64,000 bases of DNA from Chromobacterium phragmitis. Lineage in GTDB: Bacteria > Pseudomonadota > Gammaproteobacteria > Burkholderiales > Chromobacteriaceae. Position 1 is the stretch's first letter, and every line of letters begins with the position of its first letter. The position numbers were made by a program, and so were the translations under genes. The DNA is taken from contig NZ_CP029495.1 of the NCBI RefSeq assembly GCF_003325475.1, forward strand, positions 3,844,001-3,908,000. The letters run 5' to 3'. Below the pieces are notes generated by a model, which was not told the origin of the DNA, searched no databases, and was given only the letters and a program-made list of their open reading frames with translations. This document shows positions 18,562 through 26,948 of this stretch, piece after piece.

Positions 18562-19875
18562 ATGCAACTGACCAGATTGGTGCTGTCCGTAGCAGTGGCG
18601 TCCGCTTTCTTTCACCCGCCGGTTATGGCTGCGGATACGGTGCCGCAGTATAGCGATGTACTGTTCTCCGACATGTCGCCGGATAATGAGTCGACTATCC
18701 AGAAGATAGTCACATCCAGCAGTTTCTTTCAGCCATGGGCGAATCTCGCGCACTTCATGGGTTATGGTTGGGTGGGCGGCAATACCAACCAGAACACGTT
18801 GGTAGGCAAGGAGTTTGAATATCGCCGCATCGACACCATGCTGGACAATCTGTCGATGCCGGATAATAAATACCGCTACATGATGAACGCCAGGTACGAC
18901 CCTAACGGACCAGGCGGCTATTGGGCGGACAAGCGATTCCGCATCGCCTTCTCCAATATCCAGTGGATGATGGAGCCGGACGACATGAAGCTGGACGCCC
19001 CGCAGTTGTATAACAAAAAGCCGATCAAAGTCGTGACCGTGCTGCTGGAGAACTATGGCAATGAAACCGACACCGGCGTGGCAAACCTGAAGTACGACTC
19101 CACCGTCAGTTGGTCGAAGGCGGACAAGATCGCCGTGAGCGGCAAGGTGACTGTCACCAACAAGTGGAGCGCCGGCCTGCCGCTGATCGGCGGCGCGGAG
19201 TCGTCGGTTGCGGTGGAGATCGCCTCTGGCGCGGACTGGACCACAACCAACGGCACCAGCACCACCACGTCGCAGACGGCGGAGTACCGCGCGGTGCTGC
19301 CAGCCAAGAGCAAGCGGCTGATCACCCTGACCTTGTTCGAACAGAAAGCGAACATTCCCTACAGTTCCCGAATGTTCATGACCTACGACGCCGAGCTGTA
19401 CAACTTCTTGCGCTACAGCGACAACGCGCTCAACGGGCATCCTTCCAACCGACCGTTCTATCTGGCCAAGTTTGGGGGCAAGGACGGTTTGAACGGCGCG
19501 CAGGACCTGCTGTCGCAATATCTGAACCCCGCCACGTCCAAGTGGGATTGGCCGTGGGCAGTGAATCAATACAGCAAGAGCACGATAGAAAACACGATAG
19601 GGGCCATCTCCAAGCGCAAGTTCAAGCAGCAATTCACCGGCGTGTTCACCGCGGTGGATTCCACCGGTTATACCATCAGCGCAGGTCCGGTGGAGCCGCT
19701 GGAGGCCAAGTCGGCGGCATTGAGCGCCCCGAGCGCGCGCAGCGCCACCGCGCAGGTGGGGCTGCAGTACAGGGTATTGGGAGATCTGAACGATGTCTCC
19801 GGCAAGGTGAAGAATCTGCGCTTCAGCTTTGGCAAGGGGCAAGCGAAACCTTCCGCAGCGACGCCGTTCCGTTGA
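18562..19875 (+). CDS. Aerolysin-family beta-pore-forming toxin, lacking the small N-terminal lobe
   Basis: 437 aa with a Sec signal peptide (cleavage about VMA-A, residue 24). The body follows aerolysin closely: LAHFMGYGWVGGN (LAHYLGYAWVGGN in aerolysin), LPLIGGAESSVAVEIA, DWTTTNGTSTTTSQ in the membrane-insertion region, RYSDNALNGHPSNRP, then KWDWPWAVNQ and a C-terminal propeptide-like tail after PVEPLEAKS. The about 80-residue pertussis-toxin-like lobe of aerolysin is missing, as in Clostridium septicum alpha-toxin. No cysteine is visible, so the aerolysin disulfides are absent. GGAAGGG before the ATG is the ribosome site. Stand-alone gene with its own terminator. Confidence 0.9.
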   Translation: MQLTRLVLSVAVASAFFHPPVMAADTVPQYSDVLFSDMSPDNESTIQKIVTSSSFFQPWANLAHFMGYGWVGGNTNQNTLVGKEFEYRRIDTMLDNLSMPDNKYRYMMNARYDPNGPGGYWADKRFRIAFSNIQWMMEPDDMKLDAPQLYNKKPIKVVTVLLENYGNETDTGVANLKYDSTVSWSKADKIAVSGKVTVTNKWSAGLPLIGGAESSVAVEIASGADWTTTNGTSTTTSQTAEYRAVLPAKSKRLITLTLFEQKANIPYSSRMFMTYDAELYNFLRYSDNALNGHPSNRPFYLAKFGGKDGLNGAQDLLSQYLNPATSKWDWPWAVNQYSKSTIENTIGAISKRKFKQQFTGVFTAVDSTGYTISAGPVEPLEAKSAALSAPSARSATAQVGLQYRVLGDLNDVSGKVKNLRFSFGKGQAKPSAATPFR

Positions 19876-19898
19876 TTGAGTCCGCTATGTGAGCAAGC

Positions 19899-19934
19899 AT
19901 GTCCGGGCATTTTGGGATGCCCGGACATTTTTGA
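19899..19934 (+). terminator. Rho-independent terminator after the aerolysin-like gene
   Basis: Stem TGTCCGGGCAT / ATGCCCGGACA with a TTTTGGG-type loop and trailing T-tract. The gap from here to 20178 shows no ORF; it presumably holds the promoter of the GMC-hydrolase gene. Confidence 0.88.
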
Positions 19935-20178
19935 TATTCGCAGGCACTCAATCGGCTTGCGGGGTTTCCCGTCTCCGAGAAAGGCAAGCCATAAAAGCGT
20001 AATCACGCCATTGACACCGGCATGGTTCTGGCCTAGATAAAATCATGTCGTCACAATGACAATACAGCCGGCTGCATTGGTGATCAGCCGGCATCCGCGA
20101 CCGCGCATGGCTCCATGCGCCGCGCCTTCTGCAATGGTATTCGTGGCCTGACTGTTCGTCCTTTCCAGGAGCAAGTCA

Positions 20179-23100
20179 ATGGTGCGAATCGCGTCTCCCA
20201 TTTCCGAAATCAAGGAGCATTACGAAATTGTGGTGATCGGCTCCGGCTACGGCGGCGGCATCGCCGCGTCGAGGATGGCGCGCGCCGGCCGCTCGGTCTG
20301 TTTGCTGGAGCGCGGCAAGGAAATCATTCCCGGCGAATATCCGGACACGCTGGCGGAGGCGACCGAGGAATTCCAGGTCCACCATCCCGATGGCCACCTG
20401 GGCTCCCGCACCGGCCTGTACGATCTTCACGTCAACGCGCAGCAGAATGTGATCGTCGGCTGCGGCCTGGGCGGCACCTCGCTGATCAACGCCAACGTCT
20501 CGCTGCAGCCGGAGCCGCAGGTGTTCGAGGACCCGCGCTGGCCGGAGGGCGTGCGCGATCATGTGGACACGCTGCTGAAGGAGGGCTACGCGCGGGCGCA
20601 GCAGATGCTGAAGCCCACGCCGTATCCGGACAGCGCGCCCACATTGCCCAAGCTGCAGGCCAACCAGAAGTCCGGCGAACGCATCCAGGCCAAGCATGCC
20701 TTCTACCGGCCGCCGATCAACGTCACTTTCGAAAAGCTGCCGAACGATCTCAACCACGTCGGCGTCGAACAGAAACCCTGTAATTATTGCGGCGACTGCG
20801 TGTCCGGCTGCAACAACCATGCCAAGAACACCACGCTGATGAACTATCTGCCGGACGCCTGCAACCACGGCGCGGAGATATTCTGCCAGGCGTCGGTGCG
20901 CTACCTGGAACGGGACGGCGACGGCTGGATCGTCCATTTCCAGTACGTCGGGACCGGGAGGGAGAAATTCGACGCGCCGACGTTGTTCGTCAAGGCGGAC
21001 ATCGTCATCCTGTCCGCCGGCACGCTGGGCTCCACCGAAATCCTGCTGCGCTCCCGCGCCGAGGGCCTGTCGCTGTCCGACCAACTGGGCATGCACATGA
21101 GCGGCAACGGCGACATCCTCGGCTTCGGCTACAACAACGGCGACAAGATCAACGGCATCGGTTTCGGCACGCACTCGGCCAAGGAGATCGGCCCGGTCGG
21201 CCCCTGTATCACCTCCATCATCGACATGCGCGACGAGAGCGGCTGGCGCCGGCGCATGGTGATAGAGGAGGGCTCCATTCCCGGCGCCATCGGCGGCATG
21301 ATGGTGCCGGCGATGGCCGCGGCGTCGGCCGAGCTGGGCCAGCCTTCGGAAAGCGGCGCGCTGGCCAAGATCAAGTACGCGGCCAGGGAAGTGGAAAGCG
21401 CGCTGCGCGGCCCCTATCACGGCGCGATGAACCGGCTGCAGACCTATCTGATCATGAGCCACGACAACGGCGCCGGCCGGATGGTCTTGGATGATCACGA
21501 CCAGTTGAGGCTGGACTGGCCGGACGTGGGCGAGCAGCCCAACTTCAAGATCGGCAACGACAGGCTGCAGGAGGCCACCCGGGCTTTGGGCGGCATCTAT
21601 GTGCGCAACCCGATCTGGACCGATCTGTTCAAGCACAGCCTGATCACCGTGCACCCGCTGGGCGGCTGCGTGATGGGCGAGGACGCCGGCCAGGGCGTGG
21701 TCAACCACAAGGGCCAGGCGTTCAGCGGAACGAGCGGGCGCGATGTCTATCCCGGCTTGTACGTGACCGACGGCTCGGTGATTCCCACCTCGCTGGCGGT
21801 GAACCCGCTGTTCACCATCTCGGCGGTCAGCGAGCGGGCGATGGCGCTGCTGGCCGCGGACCGCGGCTGGACGATCGACTACACGCTGCCGTCGGCGCCC
21901 AGCCGGCTCCAGCCGCAGTCGGACAAGCCGGGCATCGAATTCACCGAGACGATGAAGGGCTTCTTCTCCACCGCCCACCGCCAGCCGGCGGGCACCGATC
22001 TGGCCGCGTACGAGGCGGCGGCCCAGGCCGGCCGGGACGCCGGTTCGGCCATGGGCTTCACCGTCACGGTGGCGTCCGACGATCTGGACCGGCTGATTTC
22101 CGACCCTAGCCATCCGGCCACCATTGTCGGCACGCTGAATGCGCCGGCCTTGTCGGCGCTGCCGCTGACGGTCAGCCATGGCGTGTTCAACCTGTTCGAG
22201 GAGTATCCGCAGCAGGTGGGCGAGCGCCACATGAATTACAAGATGCGCTTGAGCGCCGAGGATGGGGCCGAGTACTTCTTCAGCGCATTCAAGTCGGTGC
22301 CCAGCGATCATGGCCCGCTCAAGATCTGGGCTGATACCAGCACCTTGTACGTGACGGTGTACCGGGGCGTGGACGACGGCGGCGAGGTGGTCGGCAGCGG
22401 CGTGCTGCACATCGAGCCGGCCGACTTCGCCCGGCAGATGACCACGATGAAGGTGCTCAACGTCTCCAGCGAGGCCGAGCGGTTGAAGCAGCTGGCCCGT
22501 TTCGGCGAGTATTTCGCCGGCGTGCTGTGGGAGAGCTACGGCGGCGTGCTGGCGCCGAATGTCTACTTCAATCCGGACGCGCCGCCGCGCAAGAAGCGCC
22601 CGCTCAACGTCGGCGCGCCGGAGGTGGCGTTCTTCCCGACCGACGACGGCGTCAACTTGCGGCTCACCCGCTACAACGGCGGCGGCAAGGGGCCGGTGAT
22701 GCTGGTGCATGGTCTGGGCGTGGGGTCGAACATCTTCTCCACCGACACCATCTCCACCAATCTGCTGGAGTACCTGTACCAGCACGGCTACGACGTGTGG
22801 CTGCTGGACTTCCGCGTCAGCATCCTGCTGGAAGCCAGCAAGCAGCAGTGGGACGGCGACCAGGTGGCGCGTTACGACTATCCGGCGGCGATCCGGACGA
22901 TACGGGCAGCCACCGGCGCGGCCGATGTGCAGTGCGTGGTGCATTGCTACGGCGCCACTACTTTCTTCATGTCCATGCTGGCCGGGCTGGAGGGGGTGAG
23001 ATCGGTGGTGTGCTCGCAGATCGCCGCCGACATCGTGGTGCCGGCCGCCACCCAGGTGAAGACCGGCCTGCATCTGCCGACGGTGCTGGACAAGCTTGGC

Positions 23101-23634
23101 GTGCAATCGCTGACCGCCTATACCGCGTCCGACTCCAACTGGTTCGAGAAACTGTACGACACCGCGCTGAAGGGCTATGCGCTGGCGGAGGCGCAGGGCT
23201 ATTGCAACAACCCGGTCTGCCACCGCATCACCTTCATGTACGCGCCGCTGTACCGTCACGAAACCCTGAACGAGACCTTGCACGACAATCTGCAGGAGCT
23301 GTTCGGCATCGCCAATATGCGGACGATGGAGCATCTGGCGCGTATGTGCCGCGAGGGGAGGCTGGTGGCGTTCGACGGCGCGGACATCTACATGCCGCAC
23401 TTCGACCGGCTGCGGCTGCCCATCCTGTTCATCAGCGGCGGGCAGAACGAGTGCTACCTGCCGGAAAGCACCGAGCGCACGTACGACAAGCTGGTGGAGC
23501 GTTTCGGGCCGGAGCGCTACAGCCGGCTGGTGGTGCCGGGCTACGGCCATATCGACTGCATGTTCGGCAAGAACGCGGCGGCCGATGTCTACCCGGCCAT
23601 CGTCGCCCACCTGGACAAGACCGCAGGCGGCTGA
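20179..23634 (+). CDS. GMC oxidoreductase (cholesterol-oxidase-like) fused to an alpha/beta hydrolase
   Basis: 1151-aa multidomain protein with no signal peptide. Residues 1 to about 570: GMC flavoprotein with FAD site VVIGSGYGGGIAASR, second dinucleotide motif VGCGLGGTSLINAN, a four-cysteine CX2CX2CX3C motif (Cys201, 204, 207, 211), and the C-terminal HPLGGCVMG plus GLYVTDGSVIPTSLAVNP. About 600-780: a beta-rich spacer. About 800-1151: alpha/beta hydrolase with VMLVHGLGVGSN (oxyanion), nucleophile elbow VVHCYGA in which Cys923 replaces Ser, and a terminal GYGHIDCMFG histidine. A sterol- or alcohol-type substrate is inferred from the cholesterol-oxidase-like half. First gene of a three-gene plus-strand set with cytochrome c and a phosphoesterase. 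Confidence 0.88.
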   Translation: MVRIASPISEIKEHYEIVVIGSGYGGGIAASRMARAGRSVCLLERGKEIIPGEYPDTLAEATEEFQVHHPDGHLGSRTGLYDLHVNAQQNVIVGCGLGGTSLINANVSLQPEPQVFEDPRWPEGVRDHVDTLLKEGYARAQQMLKPTPYPDSAPTLPKLQANQKSGERIQAKHAFYRPPINVTFEKLPNDLNHVGVEQKPCNYCGDCVSGCNNHAKNTTLMNYLPDACNHGAEIFCQASVRYLERDGDGWIVHFQYVGTGREKFDAPTLFVKADIVILSAGTLGSTEILLRSRAEGLSLSDQLGMHMSGNGDILGFGYNNGDKINGIGFGTHSAKEIGPVGPCITSIIDMRDESGWRRRMVIEEGSIPGAIGGMMVPAMAAASAELGQPSESGALAKIKYAAREVESALRGPYHGAMNRLQTYLIMSHDNGAGRMVLDDHDQLRLDWPDVGEQPNFKIGNDRLQEATRALGGIYVRNPIWTDLFKHSLITVHPLGGCVMGEDAGQGVVNHKGQAFSGTSGRDVYPGLYVTDGSVIPTSLAVNPLFTISAVSERAMALLAADRGWTIDYTLPSAPSRLQPQSDKPGIEFTETMKGFFSTAHRQPAGTDLAAYEAAAQAGRDAGSAMGFTVTVASDDLDRLISDPSHPATIVGTLNAPALSALPLTVSHGVFNLFEEYPQQVGERHMNYKMRLSAEDGAEYFFSAFKSVPSDHGPLKIWADTSTLYVTVYRGVDDGGEVVGSGVLHIEPADFARQMTTMKVLNVSSEAERLKQLARFGEYFAGVLWESYGGVLAPNVYFNPDAPPRKKRPLNVGAPEVAFFPTDDGVNLRLTRYNGGGKGPVMLVHGLGVGSNIFSTDTISTNLLEYLYQHGYDVWLLDFRVSILLEASKQQWDGDQVARYDYPAAIRTIRAATGAADVQCVVHCYGATTFFMSMLAGLEGVRSVVCSQIAADIVVPAATQVKTGLHLPTVLDKLGVQSLTAYTASDSNWFEKLYDTALKGYALAEAQGYCNNPVCHRITFMYAPLYRHETLNETLHDNLQELFGIANMRTMEHLARMCREGRLVAFDGADIYMPHFDRLRLPILFISGGQNECYLPESTERTYDKLVERFGPERYSRLVVPGYGHIDCMFGKNAAADVYPAIVAHLDKTAGG

Positions 23635-23659
23635 GGCGACAACGCCGGGGCCGCGGTCC

Positions 23660-23679
23660 GGTCCCGGCCGGTCCCGGCC
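23660..23679. repeat. Two tandem 10-bp repeats
   Basis: GGTCCCGGCC occurs twice in direct succession in the 75-bp gap before the cytochrome gene. It may be slippage-prone or part of a leader structure; no function assigned. Confidence 0.5.
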
Positions 23680-23709
23680 ATTCGACGCCGTCTTCACAAG
23701 GACATCTTC

Positions 23710-25596
23710 ATGGACAAGACTCGTTGCGCGGAATGTGGCTTGCGCTGGTTCCAGCGCTTCATCTGGATCGGCATCGCCATCAATATGGTGTTCGCCATCC
23801 CGGCGCTGTTCTGGCCGGACTTCCTGAACAGCAGCTTCGGCCTGCCCAGCCAGGCGGTGTACCCGTGGCTGCAGAACGCCGGCATGCTGTTGGTGGCGGT
23901 CAGCCTGTTTTACGCGCCGGCCGGCGTCAACGCCGCGCGCTATCCGGTGTATTCCTGGCTGTGCGTGCTGTCCCGGCTGATCGCGGTGGCGTTTTGGATC
24001 TACCTGATCCAGACCTCAGGCTATCCGGACGCCTTCAAGCCCTTGCTGTACGCCGACGCCGCGATGTTCGCGATCCTGGGCGCGCTGCTGTATGCCGGCC
24101 TGCCGGCGGAGCAAAGGCCTTGGCCGTTGATCCGCGCCGGCCTGCGCGGCTTGTGGCGTTGCCTGGCCAAGTGTTTTTCCGGCGCCCGCCGCAAGATCGC
24201 CATCGTTGTCGTGCTGGTGTTGGCCTTCATCGGCTACGAGGCCTGGGCCAATCTGTTGCGCGAAGTGCCGCAGCCGCCGCTGGCGTCCGACGTGGACCAC
24301 TTCAAGTACGCGGCGATAGGCCTGGGGCCGGACGCGCGCATTCCCTTGTACGTGTTTTCGGTGCTGCCGCAGGTGTGCGCGCAGCGCATGCCCAAGCTGG
24401 GCACTGGCTGGCAGGCCTTCGGCTTCGTCTACGAGGGCGGGCATGATCTGCCGATCGGCCTGGCCAAGCGGCAGATAGGCTATCCGTCGGTGGAGCCTAA
24501 TTGCGCGTTGTGCCATACCGGCCAGTACCGCAAGAGCGCCGACGACGTGCCGATGCCGGTGCCCACCGCGCCGGCGGCGTTGTTGAATCTGGAGTCGTTC
24601 CAGTGGTTCTTGTACGACTGCGCCGGCGATCCAGACTTCAGCGCCAAAGTGATGAGCGCCATCGACCAGCGCTACGACCTGGGCGTGGTGGAAAAGCTGT
24701 TCTACCGCTTCCTGATCGTGCCGGCCACGCAAAAGGCCTTTCTCAAGCAGAAGCAGCAGTACGCCTGGCAGAAGCTGAGGCCGGTGCAGGGACCGGGCCG
24801 CACCGATACCTTCAATCCCACCAAGATGGCGGTGTTCGGCTTCCCGGACGACTCCACCATCGGCACTGTCGATCTGCCGCAGATCTGGAACCAGAAACCG
24901 CGGGAGTCGCTGTACCTGCACTGGGACGGCAACAACAACGACATCAAGGAGCGCAACTACGCGGCGGCGATGGCGGTGGGCGCGACGCCGCAGTCGGTGC
25001 TGCCGGCCGAGTTCAAGCGCGTGACCGACTGGCTGTTGATACATCCTTCGCCCAAGTGGCCGTTCGGCGGCCTGGACCAGGTGCGCGCGCATCGCGGCCA
25101 GGCGCTGTGGGAGAAGAATTGCGCCAGCTGCCACGATTTCGGCAAGACCGACACCGGGCAGGTGACGGTAGGCCTGGATGAACTGGGCACCGATCCCTAC
25201 CGCGTCAACTCCTTCACCGTCGGCCTAGTGGACAAATTCCACGAGTTCAAGAAGCCGCCGTTCGATTTCGGCGCCTACCGCAAGACGCAGAGCTACAGCA
25301 ACACGCCGACCGACGGCATCTGGTTGCGCGCGCCTTACCTGCACAATGGCTCGGTGCCGACATTGTGGGATCTGCTGCAGAGGCCGGACAAGCGGCCCAA
25401 GGCCTTTTATCGCGGCTCCAGCGTGTTCGACACCCGCAATGTCGGCTTCAGCACCGCCGGTCCGGAGACCAAGGGCGGCGGCTATTTCAAGTTCGACACC
25501 CGTTTGCCGGGCAACCACAACACCGGCCACGAGTACGGAACCGATCTGCCCGACAGCGAGAAGTGGGACCTGATCGAGTACATGAAAACCTTGTGA
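23710..25596 (+). CDS. Membrane-anchored diheme cytochrome c
   Basis: 628 aa. The N-terminal about 170 residues are hydrophobic with about four transmembrane helices (IWIGIAINMVFAIPALFW and others), plus another helix near 165-180. The large rest should be periplasmic. Two c-type heme motifs: C265ALCH269 and C471ASCH475. The C-terminal APYLHNGSVPTLWDLL is the helix/loop common to diheme peroxidase-like and RoxA-like cytochromes. It may pass electrons from the neighbouring GMC enzyme to the respiratory chain (inference from synteny). A CXXC near the N-terminus (Cys6, Cys9) is unusual. Ribosome site AAGGA before the ATG. Confidence 0.85.
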   Translation: MDKTRCAECGLRWFQRFIWIGIAINMVFAIPALFWPDFLNSSFGLPSQAVYPWLQNAGMLLVAVSLFYAPAGVNAARYPVYSWLCVLSRLIAVAFWIYLIQTSGYPDAFKPLLYADAAMFAILGALLYAGLPAEQRPWPLIRAGLRGLWRCLAKCFSGARRKIAIVVVLVLAFIGYEAWANLLREVPQPPLASDVDHFKYAAIGLGPDARIPLYVFSVLPQVCAQRMPKLGTGWQAFGFVYEGGHDLPIGLAKRQIGYPSVEPNCALCHTGQYRKSADDVPMPVPTAPAALLNLESFQWFLYDCAGDPDFSAKVMSAIDQRYDLGVVEKLFYRFLIVPATQKAFLKQKQQYAWQKLRPVQGPGRTDTFNPTKMAVFGFPDDSTIGTVDLPQIWNQKPRESLYLHWDGNNNDIKERNYAAAMAVGATPQSVLPAEFKRVTDWLLIHPSPKWPFGGLDQVRAHRGQALWEKNCASCHDFGKTDTGQVTVGLDELGTDPYRVNSFTVGLVDKFHEFKKPPFDFGAYRKTQSYSNTPTDGIWLRAPYLHNGSVPTLWDLLQRPDKRPKAFYRGSSVFDTRNVGFSTAGPETKGGGYFKFDTRLPGNHNTGHEYGTDLPDSEKWDLIEYMKTL

Positions 25597-25630
25597 GCCG
25601 GAATGGCCGGAGAGCGAGCGGAGGCGGAAC

Positions 25631-26818
25631 ATGAGCATGTTCGACGATTGGCGCAAGCGGGTAGAGGATGACCTCGCCGGCGCGCAGCAGGCGCTGGAGC
25701 AGAAGCAGCAGCTGTTCGAGCGGCTAAAGCAGGTGCATCAACAGGCGCTGGACCTGATAGACAGCGGCTCCACCGCGCCGGTGGACATTCCCTGGGAGTT
25801 CGCCCATGGCCTGTCCATCCTGGAGGGCGTGGTCGAGGGCCGGCATTTGCCGTCCACCGAGGCGGAACTGCCCACGCGGGTGATGGACGACGGCACCTTG
25901 CTGGGCTGCCGCAAATGGGAACTGCTGGACCCATTGTGGGGCGAGGCGCTGGTGGAGTGGTTTGAGCACTTGCTGAGCCGCGCGCCATGGGCCGGCAAGC
26001 CGAACCATGTGGCGATGCCGGACAAGGTCAGCCTCAACATCGCCGGCGATTGGGGCACGGGCGACTACATCGCCGCCAAGGTGGCCAAGGCGATGAGCGC
26101 GTTGCCGGCCGACTACTCCGTGCATCTGGGGGATGTCTACTACGCCGGCTCCGGCCCTGACGAGCTGCGCGACTTCGCCGCCTGGCCGGCTGGCGCGCAC
26201 GGGCAGTTCACGCTCAACTCAAACCACGAGATGTACAACGGCGCGTTCGGCTACTTCAAGGAGTTGGGCCTGCGCTTTCCGCTGCAGCAGGGCACCAGTT
26301 ACTTCAGCCTGTACAACCACAACTGGCTGATACTGGGATTGGACACCGCCTATTGGTCGGAAAAGTTCAATCTTTACATGGACGGCGCGTTGGGCGACGC
26401 GCAAACCGCTTGGCTGAAAGCCGTGGCGGCCGGTTGGCAAGGCAGGATCATGCTGCTGTCCCATCATCAGGGCTATTCGATAGACGGCGGCGCCAAAACC
26501 CCGCTTTACGACGAAGTGACGGCCGCGCTGGGGCGAGAGCCGGACTACTGGTACTGGGGGCATTTGCACAATGTGATCTGCTACGCGCCGCAAGGCGGCA
26601 TGCGCGGGCGCTGCGTGGGCCACGGCGCGATTCCCTACGGCCCGGCCAAGGTTCTCCAGGGCAAACCGCAGGTGGCGTGGTCGGAGGACCGTTCGGCGGA
26701 CGACAGCCAATACCCGGAGCGGGTGCTGAATGGCTTCGTGCGACTGGAGCTGAACGGCGATTCGATCACGGAAATCTTCTACGACGAAAACGGCGGCAAG
26801 CGTTGGACGCCATCCTGA
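25631..26818 (+). CDS. Calcineurin-like metallophosphoesterase
   Basis: 395 aa. N-terminal about 110 residues are helical (coiled-coil-like to about 40) and of unknown role. The metallophosphoesterase core shows the binuclear-metal motifs in order: AGDWGTGD, HLGDVYYAG, NSNHEMYN (N and H of GNHE), LLSHHQGYS and YWGHLHN. No signal peptide is visible. Last gene of the plus-strand set, 34 bp after the cytochrome. Substrate unknown. Ends before a hairpin shared with the converging minus-strand operon. Confidence 0.88.
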   Translation: MSMFDDWRKRVEDDLAGAQQALEQKQQLFERLKQVHQQALDLIDSGSTAPVDIPWEFAHGLSILEGVVEGRHLPSTEAELPTRVMDDGTLLGCRKWELLDPLWGEALVEWFEHLLSRAPWAGKPNHVAMPDKVSLNIAGDWGTGDYIAAKVAKAMSALPADYSVHLGDVYYAGSGPDELRDFAAWPAGAHGQFTLNSNHEMYNGAFGYFKELGLRFPLQQGTSYFSLYNHNWLILGLDTAYWSEKFNLYMDGALGDAQTAWLKAVAAGWQGRIMLLSHHQGYSIDGGAKTPLYDEVTAALGREPDYWYWGHLHNVICYAPQGGMRGRCVGHGAIPYGPAKVLQGKPQVAWSEDRSADDSQYPERVLNGFVRLELNGDSITEIFYDENGGKRWTPS

Positions 26819-26896
26819 CGGCCGGCCAGGCAAGGTCGCCCGCGGCGCGCGCAATGGAGGAATGAACGGGAAGGCACTCGCCGGCTACCCGGCAAA

Positions 26897-26930
26897 GACA
26901 AAGGCTGCTTTTCGTGAGGCAGCCTTTGTC
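26897..26930. terminator. Hairpin between convergent operons
   Basis: 12-bp perfect stem GACAAAGGCTGC / GCAGCCTTTGTC with a 10-nt loop, between the 3' ends of the plus-strand phosphoesterase and the minus-strand phosphatase-like gene. T-tracts are short, so a bidirectional terminator is probable rather than certain. Confidence 0.65.
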
Positions 26931-26948
26931 ATGGTTTGGCCGGCGCGC

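Noticed and set aside
20176..23697. 1173-codon frame opposite the GMC-hydrolase gene
   Set aside because: Same codon-mirror effect; the plus strand has clear FAD, GMC and hydrolase motifs.
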